A stretch of 64,000 nt of DNA from Cytophagaceae bacterium ABcell3 (GTDB taxonomy: Bacteria > Bacteroidota > Bacteroidia > Cytophagales > Cytophagaceae), in the NCBI GenBank assembly GCA_030913385.1, contig CP133159.1:434001-498000 (forward strand), read 5' to 3'. Within the stretch, counting starts at the first letter, position 1. Each line of letters opens with the position of its first letter. Position numbers and translations under genes: made by a program. Positions 55,826 to 64,000 of the stretch are shown piece after piece. A model generated the notes under the pieces. That model saw only the letters and a program-made list of their open reading frames with translations, had not been told where the DNA came from and made no database searches.

Positions 55826-56740
55826 ATGAAATCATATTTGAAAAACATCATAAGAGTTGTAAAATTAACCTTTACAGAATTTTTTAAAGCCAATCCGCTC
55901 AATTATGCTGCAATTATAGGGTTTTATACTATTTTTTCCTTGCCAGGAATACTATTAATTATAATAAATATTGCTGGCTATGCTTGGGGGGAAGAAGCTG
56001 TACAAGGAGAACTGGCCAATCAAATAGATGAGACTTTAGGGCGGCAAACTGCTATACAGGTACAAAATGTACTGGAAAATGCCGTCCAGTCGGAGGCTAC
56101 GGAGTTCGCAACATTTGTCGGATTAGCCACTTTACTCTTTAGCGCCACAACGGTGTTTATTGCCATGCAAGATTCTTTGAACAGTCTATGGCATATCAGG
56201 CCAAAACCATCAACAGGATTGGTAAAGCTTATTAAGGACAGGGTACTGTCTTTTGCCATGGTCATAAGCCTGGGCTTTCTCTTACTGGTTTCTCTTACCG
56301 TAAATGTGGCTGTAGTAGCTTTACAAAACTTTATCCGTGACCTATTAGAAGAGTTTACCGTTTATCTGGTAAATACTATTAACATTATCATATCTTTAGG
56401 TGTTACTGCTTTAATATTTGGCCTTATATATAAGGTTTTGCCCGATGCAAAAGTTAGGTGGAAAGATATTTGGGTCGGAGCCTTGATTACCACATTTCTT
56501 TTTGTATTAGGAAAGTTTTTAATAGGGCTTTATTTATCTGAATCTGAACTTGACACAACTTATGGGGCAGCAGGAGCACTTGTGCTGCTTTTGGTATGGG
56601 TATATTATTCTTCAACTATTATGCTTTTGGGCGCACAATTTACCTGGGCCTATGCAACTGAACTAGGCAACGGGGTAAAGCCTACTAAAGAAGCAATGGA
56701 AGTTGAAATAAAAGAAGTATCAAAAGAAAACAAACCCTAA
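55826..56740 (+). CDS. YihY/BrkB-family inner-membrane protein
   Basis: A 304-aa protein. The family (often mis-named ribonuclease BN) has about six membrane helices. Here they are near YAAIIGFYTIFSLPGILLIIINIAGYAWG, FATFVGLATLLFSATTVFIAM, FAMVISLGFLLLVSLTVNVAVVAL, TINIIISLGVTALIFGLIYKVLP, IWVGALITTFLFVLGKFLIGLYL and GALVLLLVWVYYSSTIMLLGAQFTWAYA. Conserved features include the LNSLWHIRPKP loop, LPDAKVRWKD and GAAGALVLLLVWVYYS. The physiological role of the family is not settled. It starts at ATG 55826 (an ATG at 55821 is out of frame). The following vWA gene is 41 bases downstream. Confidence 0.9.
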   Translation: MKSYLKNIIRVVKLTFTEFFKANPLNYAAIIGFYTIFSLPGILLIIINIAGYAWGEEAVQGELANQIDETLGRQTAIQVQNVLENAVQSEATEFATFVGLATLLFSATTVFIAMQDSLNSLWHIRPKPSTGLVKLIKDRVLSFAMVISLGFLLLVSLTVNVAVVALQNFIRDLLEEFTVYLVNTINIIISLGVTALIFGLIYKVLPDAKVRWKDIWVGALITTFLFVLGKFLIGLYLSESELDTTYGAAGALVLLLVWVYYSSTIMLLGAQFTWAYATELGNGVKPTKEAMEVEIKEVSKENKP

Positions 56741-56781
56741 CATAGCTGAGTCTGTTATTAACTTATACTGAAACTTTACTG

Positions 56782-57891
56782 ATGGCAGGAATAAGATTTT
56801 CAAAATATCTGAACAACAACGATGGAAAGTCTGAATTTGAAAAGCTTTCAAAACTTTTCTTTGAATTACTGAACCATACATCCGGCAATGTTCAAGAAAC
56901 AATGGACTGGATGAACGAGCTTGACCGCCAGCATAACCTTACCGACGAGAATTACGGCATGGGAGATTTTATAGAAGATCTCAAGAAAAAAGGTTATCTG
57001 ACTGATAAAAATGAAGAAGGCCAATTTGAGGTAACAGCCAAAACAGAGCAAACAATTAGGAAAAACGCACTGGAAGAAATTTTTGGTAAACTGAAAAAAG
57101 GCAACAAGGGCAGTCACAAAACATTCCATACAGGCAGTGGCGATGAATCTACACCTGACACAAGACCGTACCAGTTTGGCGATACGCTCGATGCCATAGA
57201 TATGACCAGCTCCATTCACAATGCACAGGTCAATCATGGAATAGACGAATTTAAACTCACCCATGATGATCTGGAAATACAGGAACGTGAGCATAAGACC
57301 CAAAGCTCTACGGTACTGATGATTGATATTTCCCATTCGATGATCTTGTATGGAGAAGACAGGATAACTCCTGCAAAAAAGGTAGCTATGGCCCTGTCTG
57401 AGCTGATCAAAACCAGGTACCCAAAAGATACGCTAGATATAATTGTTTTTGGAAATGATGCCTGGCCGGTAAAAATCAAAGATTTGCCCTACTTACAAGT
57501 TGGCCCTTACCATACCAACACGTATGCAGGGCTAGAATTGGCCTTGGATATTCTTAGGAGAAAAAAAACAGCCAATAAGCAAATATTTATGATAACAGAC
57601 GGGAAGCCGACATGCCTGAAAGAAGGGGCAAAATATTATAAAAACAGCTTTGGGCTTGATAAAAAGGTGGTCAATAAAACACTGAACATGGCAGCCCAAT
57701 GCCGAAGGCTTTCTATACCGGTCACTACTTTTATGATTGCCAAAGACCCATATCTGCAACAATTTGTAAGGGACTTTACCAAAATCAATAACGGACGGGC
57801 TTTTTATAGCTCGCTCAATGGACTGGGAGAATATATTTTTGAAGACTTTATCCGTAACAGAAGAAAAACATTCCGGCAGGGTAGAGGTTAA
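56782..57891 (+). CDS. vWA-domain protein partner of a MoxR-like ATPase
   Basis: A 369-aa cytoplasmic protein. Residues ~1-170 are helical and charged. From ~175 to the end it is a von Willebrand A domain with a metal site (MIDAS): DISHSM (DxSxS), Thr in YHTNTYAGL and Asp in MITDGKPT. MoxR/vWA pairs act as chaperone-like assembly or metal-insertion machines, related to the Mg-chelatase I/D pair. The MoxR-like ATPase gene follows directly, 39 bases downstream, so the two probably form one complex. ATG 56782 is the first sensible start. Confidence 0.85.
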   Translation: MAGIRFSKYLNNNDGKSEFEKLSKLFFELLNHTSGNVQETMDWMNELDRQHNLTDENYGMGDFIEDLKKKGYLTDKNEEGQFEVTAKTEQTIRKNALEEIFGKLKKGNKGSHKTFHTGSGDESTPDTRPYQFGDTLDAIDMTSSIHNAQVNHGIDEFKLTHDDLEIQEREHKTQSSTVLMIDISHSMILYGEDRITPAKKVAMALSELIKTRYPKDTLDIIVFGNDAWPVKIKDLPYLQVGPYHTNTYAGLELALDILRRKKTANKQIFMITDGKPTCLKEGAKYYKNSFGLDKKVVNKTLNMAAQCRRLSIPVTTFMIAKDPYLQQFVRDFTKINNGRAFYSSLNGLGEYIFEDFIRNRRKTFRQGRG

Positions 57892-57930
57892 ACTAACTAA
57901 TCCATTTTTTAATAAAAAAACTGTATCACC

Positions 57931-59436
57931 ATGAAAATTGAACAGATCCGAACCCTTGGACAATTGAAAAGTTCAGGTTATACATCACGTTCCGTGAAGG
58001 AAGAAATGAGGCACAACCTGATACAGGCATTAAGAAATAAAAAAAATCCGTTTGACGGGATAAGGGGGTATGAGGATACTGTCATTCCCAACTTGCAAAC
58101 AGCAATTCTGTCAAAACATAATATTATCCTTTTAGGATTGCGGGGACAGGCAAAAACTCGTTTGGCCAGGCTAATGGTCAACCTGTTAGATGAGTATATA
58201 CCAATTATCACTGGTACTGAACTTAACGATGATCCTTTAAGGCCACTTTCCAGAATGGCCAAGGACCTTATAGACCAATATGGTGACGAAACACCTATTT
58301 CATGGATTCACAGAGAAGAAAGGTATACAGAAAAATTAGCTACTCCGGATGTTTCTGTTTCAGACTTGATAGGTGACCTGGACCCGATTAAAGCAGCTTC
58401 TTTAAAATTAACCTATGCCGACGAAAGAGTAATCCATTACGGGTTAATACCCCGTTCGCACAGAGGCATTTTTGTTATCAATGAACTTCCTGACCTGCAA
58501 CCAAGAATTCAGGTAGCACTGTTCAATATCCTGCAAGAAGGAGACATTCAAATAAGAGGTTTTAAGTTAAGGCTACCCTTGGATATACAGTTTGTATTTA
58601 CAGCGAACCCAGAGGATTATACCAACAGAGGATCCATTATTACTCCTCTTAAAGACCGTATTGACAGCCAAATACTCACACATTACCCGCAGACCATTGA
58701 TATTTCCAAGGAAATAACCATGCAGGAGTCTGCCTTGTCTGAGTTTCAAAAAAAACACATACATATAAACGACTTAGTTATTCACCTAATTGAGAGAATA
58801 GCTTTTGAAGCCCGTGAAAGCGAGTACATTGACCAAAAAAGTGGTGTATCTGCCCGTTTGACCATTTCTGCCTATGAAAACCTTCATAGCATGGCAGAAA
58901 GGAGAATGATCATTAACAATGAAGATGAAGCAGCTATCCGTATAAGCGATATTCTGGGAGTTATACCTTCCATAACAGGAAAAGTGGAATTAGTCTATGA
59001 AGGAGAAATGGAAGGCATTACAAATGTGGCTTATTACCTGATCGGAAAAGCAATCAGAAAAGAGTTTGACCACCTGTTCCCAAATCCTGAAAAAATAAAG
59101 AAATCCAAAAGAGACAATCCATATAAGGAAATTACTGATTGGTTTATGGCAGGAAACCACATTGACGTAAACCAAGATATTTCTCAGAAAGAATACAAAA
59201 AGCTATTAATGTCCGTACCGGGATTAGTGGATTTGGTAAAACAACTGTTCCCTAAGCTGGATGAAAAAGATTTGCTGCTATATATGGAGTTCACCCTTCA
59301 TGGATTAGCAGAGTTTTCACAGTTGAGCAAACATAGAATTGAGCAAGGGACTCAATTTAAAGATCTTATGAGTGGCATGTTTACAATGAATACAGGCCAC
59401 CCAGATGATGAAGAAGACGAAGAGGACTTTCTGTGA
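57931..59436 (+). CDS. MoxR/Mg-chelatase I-like AAA+ ATPase
   Basis: A 501-aa protein. P-loop: HNIILLGLRGQAKTRLARLM, that is GLRGQAKT, where Ala takes the place of the usual second Gly. Walker B is in IFVINELPDLQPRIQVALFNILQEGDI. Sensor 1 (FTANPEDYTNRG) and sensor 2 (SGVSARLTISAYEN) follow. This sequence pattern belongs to the Mg-chelatase-like subgroup that pairs with a vWA protein, which is exactly the neighbour here. Residues ~350-500 are a helical C-terminal region ending in an acidic tail (PDDEEDEEDF). The specific client is unknown. The convergent epimerase gene stops two bases away. Confidence 0.88.
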   Translation: MKIEQIRTLGQLKSSGYTSRSVKEEMRHNLIQALRNKKNPFDGIRGYEDTVIPNLQTAILSKHNIILLGLRGQAKTRLARLMVNLLDEYIPIITGTELNDDPLRPLSRMAKDLIDQYGDETPISWIHREERYTEKLATPDVSVSDLIGDLDPIKAASLKLTYADERVIHYGLIPRSHRGIFVINELPDLQPRIQVALFNILQEGDIQIRGFKLRLPLDIQFVFTANPEDYTNRGSIITPLKDRIDSQILTHYPQTIDISKEITMQESALSEFQKKHIHINDLVIHLIERIAFEARESEYIDQKSGVSARLTISAYENLHSMAERRMIINNEDEAAIRISDILGVIPSITGKVELVYEGEMEGITNVAYYLIGKAIRKEFDHLFPNPEKIKKSKRDNPYKEITDWFMAGNHIDVNQDISQKEYKKLLMSVPGLVDLVKQLFPKLDEKDLLLYMEFTLHGLAEFSQLSKHRIEQGTQFKDLMSGMFTMNTGHPDDEEDEEDFL

Positions 59437-59438
59437 TT

Positions 59439-60317
59439 TCAGTAGTCCCCCAACCTAAAACTAAAGGTTGACTCAAAAACTTCACCTTTTTCAAGGGAGA
59501 GTATACCTTCTTTTTGGTTCAACTCTCCTTTGAAATCTTTTGTATCTGCCAGACCATACCACGGTTCTAAACAAATAAAAGGAGAACCTCCTCCTTTTGT
59601 CCAAATACCAAAGTAAGGAAAACCTTCAAAAGAAAACTCAAGGAAATAATCAGACCTTTTACTCTTTAAGTATACTTTTGAAGACTTTAAATTTTTTAGA
59701 ACTATAGCATCTTTCTCAAAAAGCTCTTCCGAAAGTTTTAGCTCTTTAGAATTATCAAGTATGGTTTCAGTTTTTCCATTAAACAACCCCTCTGACAATA
59801 AATGCCTTTCCGCATTTTCTTCTTGTTCAAATTCTATATAATAATCTGCAAATTTTTCTCCTGGCAAAAGAGGGCAGTTAAAAGCTGGGTGTCCACCTAC
59901 AGAAAACCATATTTTTTTATCGTCCGTATTTTCAATACGATAAGATACATTAACCTTATTTTCTTCTAATGTATAAGTTATATCAAACTTAAACTGATAA
60001 GGGTAATTTTTCAGCGACTCTTCATTAGAGAAAAGCGTGTATGTAAGGGAATTTTCAGTTTTAGAAGTAAGGCTGAACAAGCTATTTCTTGCCAAACCAT
60101 GTTGAGGCATATCGAAAACCTGTCCTTCAGCTTTGATTTGGTTATTGTTTGCTTTGCCTACAATAGGGAAAAGCACCGGAGCGCGGCGAGCCCAAAATTG
60201 AGGATCTCCCTGCCAGAGGTATTCCCGGTCGTTTTTCTTATTTCTAACACTTACCAGCTCTGCGCCACTCGGACGTACAGTTATCTGAAGAATTTTATTT
60301 TCTATACTTTCAACCAT
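59439..60317 (-). CDS. Aldose 1-epimerase family protein (LacX-like)
   Basis: A 292-aa protein of the galactose-mutarotase fold. Visible: SGAELVSVRNKKNDREYLWQGDPQFWARRAPVLFPIVG, PQHGLARN (conserved His), VGGHPAFNCPL (second His), FGIWTKGG-PFICLEPW (catalytic Glu in CLEPW) and a C-terminal strand domain. It resembles LacX-type epimerases more than GalM. No signal peptide, so cytoplasmic. It probably equilibrates sugar anomers or hexose-6-phosphate anomers; the substrate cannot be assigned. It is monocistronic or followed by nothing on its strand, since it converges with the AAA+ gene. Confidence 0.88.
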   Translation of the reverse strand: MVESIENKILQITVRPSGAELVSVRNKKNDREYLWQGDPQFWARRAPVLFPIVGKANNNQIKAEGQVFDMPQHGLARNSLFSLTSKTENSLTYTLFSNEESLKNYPYQFKFDITYTLEENKVNVSYRIENTDDKKIWFSVGGHPAFNCPLLPGEKFADYYIEFEQEENAERHLLSEGLFNGKTETILDNSKELKLSEELFEKDAIVLKNLKSSKVYLKSKRSDYFLEFSFEGFPYFGIWTKGGGSPFICLEPWYGLADTKDFKGELNQKEGILSLEKGEVFESTFSFRLGDY

Positions 60318-60334
60318 AAAATGTAAAATTACCC

Positions 60335-60862
60335 CTAATTAAAGATTTTTGCCCTTACATTAAAAATCATATCTGCTTTTATCTGCAACTTTTCATCGAA
60401 CATCACTCTGGAAGTTGTCGACACATTCAGGTAAAACTTATCTTTTTTTAGATACTCATCAAGGTTTTCACCCGTTATCTCTAAGTCAAAATCAGTAACA
60501 TCACGAGGCACATCATGGTGATATGCCAATTTCCGCTCTGGCAAACCATCTGCAACAATAGTTAACTCTAATGATTTTACAAAATTAAATGTATGTTCAG
60601 GCGGATCGAGCATTATGAGACTCATGCTCATCAGTCGTATTTCTTCAATATTATCCCGGGTCACACCCTCTTGTTCAAAACTTTCGCTGGCAGATGTTTC
60701 TACAGGTATAGAAGTAATAACTATTGGAACATCGACCCCTGTGACTGGCTCTATCTCAAACGTAGATGATTCCTGTATAGAAAATGTAGTTATATCCTCT
60801 CTTAAATTTCTACAAGAGAATAAAATTGTTGTTAAGAAAAGAACAAGAAATACTTTATGCAT
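60335..60862 (-). CDS. Lipoprotein of unknown function
   Basis: A 175-aa protein with a lipoprotein signal: MHKVFLVLFLTTILFSC followed by RNLRED; the lipobox is LFSC. The mature part is beta-rich with charged loops and no recognised domain. It is 17 bases upstream of the epimerase gene on the same strand, so the two may be co-transcribed. Attachment to the outer membrane is inferred from the lipobox. Confidence 0.7.
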   Translation of the reverse strand: MHKVFLVLFLTTILFSCRNLREDITTFSIQESSTFEIEPVTGVDVPIVITSIPVETSASESFEQEGVTRDNIEEIRLMSMSLIMLDPPEHTFNFVKSLELTIVADGLPERKLAYHHDVPRDVTDFDLEITGENLDEYLKKDKFYLNVSTTSRVMFDEKLQIKADMIFNVRAKIFN

Positions 60863-61002
60863 ATGCTAGCTTCATTGTGAATAAGTAAATATAAAAAAAG
60901 ATGTTCTGACATTAAAATTAAACCTAAGGTAAAAATTTAAATCTGCGGAAAAAGTAAGCTACATTATAAAATGAATCATGCATGCTAATACAAAATTATA
61001 AT

Positions 61003-61109
61003 GTGCAATAGGATTACTTATTTAATGGCATACTACCTTGATCACCAATATAACAGGTACTACACCAACTATAATGATTTTTTGCCAATCATGTCAAATC
61101 CTATTGCAC
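61003..61109. repeat. 107-bp element with 13-bp perfect terminal inverted repeats
   Basis: GTGCAATAGGATT (61003-61015) and AATCCTATTGCAC (61097-61109) are exact reverse complements 81 bases apart. The inside is AT-rich and unremarkable. It directly follows the stop of the OmpA-like gene. It could be a small MITE or a hairpin acting at the 3' end of that gene. No target-site duplication is obvious. Confidence 0.7.
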
Positions 61110-61119
61110 ACACCCACTC

Positions 61120-62589
61120 TCAGTGGCGCAAGATGACTATTTCCACCCTTCTATTCAACTTTCTGGTTTCCTCATGTTCGTTACTGGCTATTGGTCTGCT
61201 ACCCCCGTAGGCTTCTAGCTGTATACGATGAGGGCTAATGCCTTTTGCTACAAAATAGTCTTTAATAGCTTCAACCCGATCTTCAGACAATTGCTGGTTT
61301 AAATAAGGATTTCCTTGATTGTCCGTATGACCATTAAGCTGAATAGCCATTTTAGGGTTTGCCTGCAGCATTTCAACCACTTCATCCAACTCCGGATAAG
61401 AAGAAGGCAGCAATTCTGCACGGCTTTGCTTAAAAAAGACATTGTTAAGATTAATGGCCTGACCCACCTCAACAGGTGTTAAATACATGTCTTGAACAAC
61501 CTCAGTGTATTTATGTCCCTCTGGTACATATAGATTATCATGTTTAGGGATATAGCCTTCAGCCTTTGCCATAAATCCATAGTGCCCTCCAGATGGCAAC
61601 ATGACCGAATAAGAACCCGAATCAGAGTCTATATTATTAAAAAGTGCGCCTCCAGGAAGTACCTTTAAGACAAGCGTAGCCGAAATAGGTTCTTTCGTTT
61701 TAGAATCGTATATGGTACCTTTGAGCTTAATCTCCGATACATTTGGTTCATTTCCAGAACCTTCATATACCTTATATGAGTATTCATCCGATTCTAGATT
61801 GGTCACCACAGGATTGTCAAACACTCCTGTAGCATTTGGATAAATTTCATCCGTCAGCTTTCCTTGCCAAGAATCACATAACTGTCTAGCCAAATCTGAA
61901 GAAGATGATGGCGGATAAAAACAAAGTGAATCGTTACTGCTAACAACAATTTCATCTGTTCTATATAGCGAATTCTCAGCAGTATCGCCCATAATTATGA
62001 TTTCAACCCTTCGGTTACGTTGTCTCCCATCTGGTGTATGGTTGTCGGCCACTGGTTTCAATTCGCCATGACCTTTTATCTTTATATGATCCCGATCTAT
62101 GCCGCACGCTGCAATGGAAGAAGCCACTGACTTGGCCCTTCTCTCTGAAAGGTTCTGGTTATAATCAACTGGGCCGGTAAAATCTGTGTGTCCTTCTATC
62201 AAAAGGTTGGAATTGTCATAGTTACTCATTATCCTACATAATGCAGAAATATTTTCCTTGGCTTCCGCAGTCAGATTGTCTGAGTCTACATCAAAAAATA
62301 TTCCTGAATCAAAGCTGACCTTTATAGATTCCCCAACCTGTTCGACTTGCCCCTCCTTAAGCGTGCTCCGAATTTCAGAAACTTCTTTTGCTACAGAATC
62401 TTTCTTTGAAAGGTGTGGCCCAGAAGTCAAATTGCTAGTTATATGAAAGGAGTCTATAACTGATAAAGCTGAATCTGAACTTGGCTTATGATATTCCTGA
62501 TAATTGGACAAATTGCTGTTGCTGCACCCAATTGACAGCCATGAAACCATTCCTAATATTAACCATCCTAACGCCTCTAATCTTTCCAT
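61120..62589 (-). CDS. Lipoprotein with two OmpA domains around a carboxypeptidase-like module
   Basis: A 489-aa protein. Lipobox in WLSIGCSNS (start ATG 62589). Residues ~85-200 are an OmpA C-terminal peptidoglycan-binding domain (GHTDFTGPVDYNQNLSERRAKSVA, GHGELKPVADN, RQRNRRVEIIIMG). About 290-370 is a CarboxypepD_reg-like beta-sandwich (KGTIYDSKTKEPISATL, GSYSVMLPSGGHYGFMAKAEGY). About 380-489 is a second OmpA domain (NGHTDNQGNPYLNQQLSEDRVEAI, AYGGSRPIASN, RKLNRRVEIVILRH). Both have the Asp and Arg residues that bind diaminopimelate. Two OmpA domains in one protein are uncommon. It is an outer-membrane anchor to the cell wall. The middle module may bind a partner. Divergent from mfd. Confidence 0.9.
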   Translation of the reverse strand: MERLEALGWLILGMVSWLSIGCSNSNLSNYQEYHKPSSDSALSVIDSFHITSNLTSGPHLSKKDSVAKEVSEIRSTLKEGQVEQVGESIKVSFDSGIFFDVDSDNLTAEAKENISALCRIMSNYDNSNLLIEGHTDFTGPVDYNQNLSERRAKSVASSIAACGIDRDHIKIKGHGELKPVADNHTPDGRQRNRRVEIIIMGDTAENSLYRTDEIVVSSNDSLCFYPPSSSSDLARQLCDSWQGKLTDEIYPNATGVFDNPVVTNLESDEYSYKVYEGSGNEPNVSEIKLKGTIYDSKTKEPISATLVLKVLPGGALFNNIDSDSGSYSVMLPSGGHYGFMAKAEGYIPKHDNLYVPEGHKYTEVVQDMYLTPVEVGQAINLNNVFFKQSRAELLPSSYPELDEVVEMLQANPKMAIQLNGHTDNQGNPYLNQQLSEDRVEAIKDYFVAKGISPHRIQLEAYGGSRPIASNEHEETRKLNRRVEIVILRH

Positions 62590-63011
62590 AAGCTGTAACC
62601 ATTATATTAGTACAACCGGCGAAAAATTTATAATGTTATTAAAAAAGCAAAGGTTTTGGAGCTAAATTAAAAGAACTTATTTCTATTGATATTGATCATT
62701 AAACACATAAATAAATAGATTTTAGGAATTGACAAAACAGCAAAACTGGCTCATAGTCATATTCCAGTACATCTTTATATAAGCCCATGCGTATTGTGAT
62801 TTTTTCAGCAGATCCCTATAAAACCTAATTTTCTTTCCTATATATCAGGTAGGAGCCTTCCACAGCTCTTTTGAGCTTTATGAATAAAATCACAAATCAG
62901 AAAGGAACAAAATGGACAAATGAAAGCTTATTTATATGTAAATTTGCCATTTGAGTCAATTTTTAAGCCTATACACTATATATTTGCATAATTAAACACA
63001 ATACCCTGATT
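62590..63011. other. Divergent intergenic region between the OmpA gene and mfd
   Basis: About 420 bases, AT-rich. It must hold the promoters of both divergent genes. The clearest candidate is TATATTTG at 62979-62986 on the plus strand, a match to the -7 consensus TAnnTTTG ~25 bases before the likely mfd start; the -33 element is not convincing. No ORF or hairpin was seen. Confidence 0.45.
62979..62986 (+). promoter_or_regulatory. Candidate -7 box for mfd
   Basis: TATATTTG matches TAnnTTTG. Nearby TTG (62951-62953) is spaced further than usual, so only the -7 box is supported. Confidence 0.4.
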
Positions 63012-64000
63012 TTGAAAGCTAAGGATCTGATAAATATTTATAAGGAAGACCTGCAAGTAAAGACACTTGCTAACAAAGTAGAAAACGGCATTTCACGACT
63101 ACGGTTAAAAGGTCTTATCGGAAGCTTGGACAGTGTAATTTCTGCTACCTTATATACAAGCTTGAAAAAAAGCTTTGTCTTTGTTCTCCACGAAAAAGAA
63201 GAAGCTTTTTATTTTCAAAATGACTTACAGGGATTGCTGCCTGACCAAGAGGTGTTACTTTTTCCGGCTTCATACAAAAAAGCATGGAAATATGAAGAAA
63301 CAGACAATGCGAATGTGGTTATGCGTGCTGAAGTGCTCAACAGGTTGAACGATAACCCTCATGCTATAATAGTTACTTACCCAGAAGCGCTCACCGAAAA
63401 GGTAATTAACAAAAAGTCTTTAATAGAAAATACTTTCAAGGTCAATTTAGGAGATAAGTTGGATATAAACTTTTTATCCGAATTGCTGACTTCCTATAAT
63501 TTTGAAATAGCTGATTTTGTATATGAAGCAGGCCAGTTTGCCATACGTGGGGGGATTATTGATATATTTTCTTTCGCAAATGACCTACCATACCGTTTAG
63601 AGCTTTTTGATGACGAAGTAGAAAGTATAAGGATAATTGACCCTGAAACCCAATTATCAGTAGAGAATAAAAAATCCTTCAGCCTAATTCCTAATGTTCA
63701 GGAAAAGCTATCTTTGGAAGTACGTGAGTCTTTTCTGGACTTTATTCCTTCTGACAGCATTTTATGGTTCAAAGATATCCAACATGCATTGGATACTATT
63801 GAAAAACAATATGAAGGAATAGCGTCTACCTATGAAGAGATGCAGAAAACCACTGGTAATTCAGCATTAATAACCAAGCCTGAAATATTATTCGAAACCA
63901 AAGACTCTTTTGAAAAAGCTATATTAAAGCTTCAAATTATTGAGTTTGGTCGCCAATTCAAACATAAAAATGCGGAAACTTACGAATTTAATGCAGGACC
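63012..64000 (+). CDS. mfd: Transcription-repair coupling factor, N-terminal part (runs off window)
   Basis: The frame is open from TTG 63012 to the window end (329 codons plus 2 bases). It encodes the UvrB-like module and N-terminal region of Mfd, the ATP-dependent translocase that removes stalled RNA polymerase and recruits UvrA for repair. Recognisable blocks: LLPDQEVLLFPASYKKAWKYEETDNANVVMRAEVLN, AIIVTYPEALTEKV and VYEAGQFAIRGGIIDIFSFANDLPYRLELFDDEVESIRIIDPETQLS. The RNA polymerase-binding domain and helicase motor lie beyond the window. No ATG is available near the N-terminus, so TTG 63012 is taken as the start. Confidence 0.93.
   Translation, partial: MKAKDLINIYKEDLQVKTLANKVENGISRLRLKGLIGSLDSVISATLYTSLKKSFVFVLHEKEEAFYFQNDLQGLLPDQEVLLFPASYKKAWKYEETDNANVVMRAEVLNRLNDNPHAIIVTYPEALTEKVINKKSLIENTFKVNLGDKLDINFLSELLTSYNFEIADFVYEAGQFAIRGGIIDIFSFANDLPYRLELFDDEVESIRIIDPETQLSVENKKSFSLIPNVQEKLSLEVRESFLDFIPSDSILWFKDIQHALDTIEKQYEGIASTYEEMQKTTGNSALITKPEILFETKDSFEKAILKLQIIEFGRQFKHKNAETYEFNAG

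Noticed and set aside
61001-61210. A 69-aa plus-strand ORF running through the 107-bp inverted-repeat element
   Set aside because: It lies across the terminal repeats and into the opposite strand of the OmpA gene; no coding signature.

Overview
The window reads as chromosomal DNA of a Bacteroidota bacterium, most likely a gliding or marine Cytophagales-type organism. It is AT-rich, has TAnnTTTG-like promoter boxes and few Shine-Dalgarno sequences, and encodes signal-peptide and lipoprotein genes, C-terminal type IX secretion (T9SS) sorting domains, PKD and FN3 modules and very large surface proteins. The species cannot be named from sequence alone.

Layout. 1-6850 is an accessory zone. It holds a DDE transposase cut by the window edge, a small membrane protein, a T9SS cargo gene killed by one in-frame stop, a lipoprotein gene pair, an IS3-type element whose OrfB is cut short and fused in frame to an XRE repressor followed by a DUF4291 gene, a HEAT-like gene, an IS4 remnant and dispersed hairpin repeats. 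6851-40407 is one minus-strand block of six giant or secreted proteins. In transcription order they are a 1532-aa envelope protein, a 687-aa FN3 protein, a 5916-aa PKD/beta-helix protein with a T9SS sorting tail, a 571-aa outer-membrane barrel-like protein, a 2048-aa FN3 protein with a zincin motif and a toxin-like C-terminus, and a 366-aa exported protein. Three junctions are ATGA overlaps or gaps of about 11 nt. This is the best candidate for an undescribed surface or toxin-delivery system.

40842-45523 is a repeat-rich island. Two ~415-bp near-identical direct repeats (41037-41452 and 45087-45500) flank a decayed IS3 element, an integrase fragment with a one-base deletion at its catalytic Asp codon, three tandem ~280-bp units, and many short GTAGC..GCTAC palindromes whose stems covary.

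45524-47455 is an exported coiled-coil protein. 47516-55356 is a minus-strand branched-chain amino acid operon, leuA-leuC-leuD-leuB-ilvD-ilvB. It is preceded by a leader peptide (MLCMTVVIYT) and an intrinsic terminator, which suggests attenuation. ilvN and ilvC are absent and LeuA lacks its feedback domain.

55826-64000 carries a BrkB-family membrane protein, a vWA/MoxR-like ATPase pair, an aldose epimerase-like gene, a lipoprotein, a double-OmpA lipoprotein and the start of mfd. Two unexplained inverted-repeat elements lie here: a 168-bp imperfect palindrome at 55641-55808 and a 107-bp element with 13-bp perfect terminal repeats at 61003-61109.
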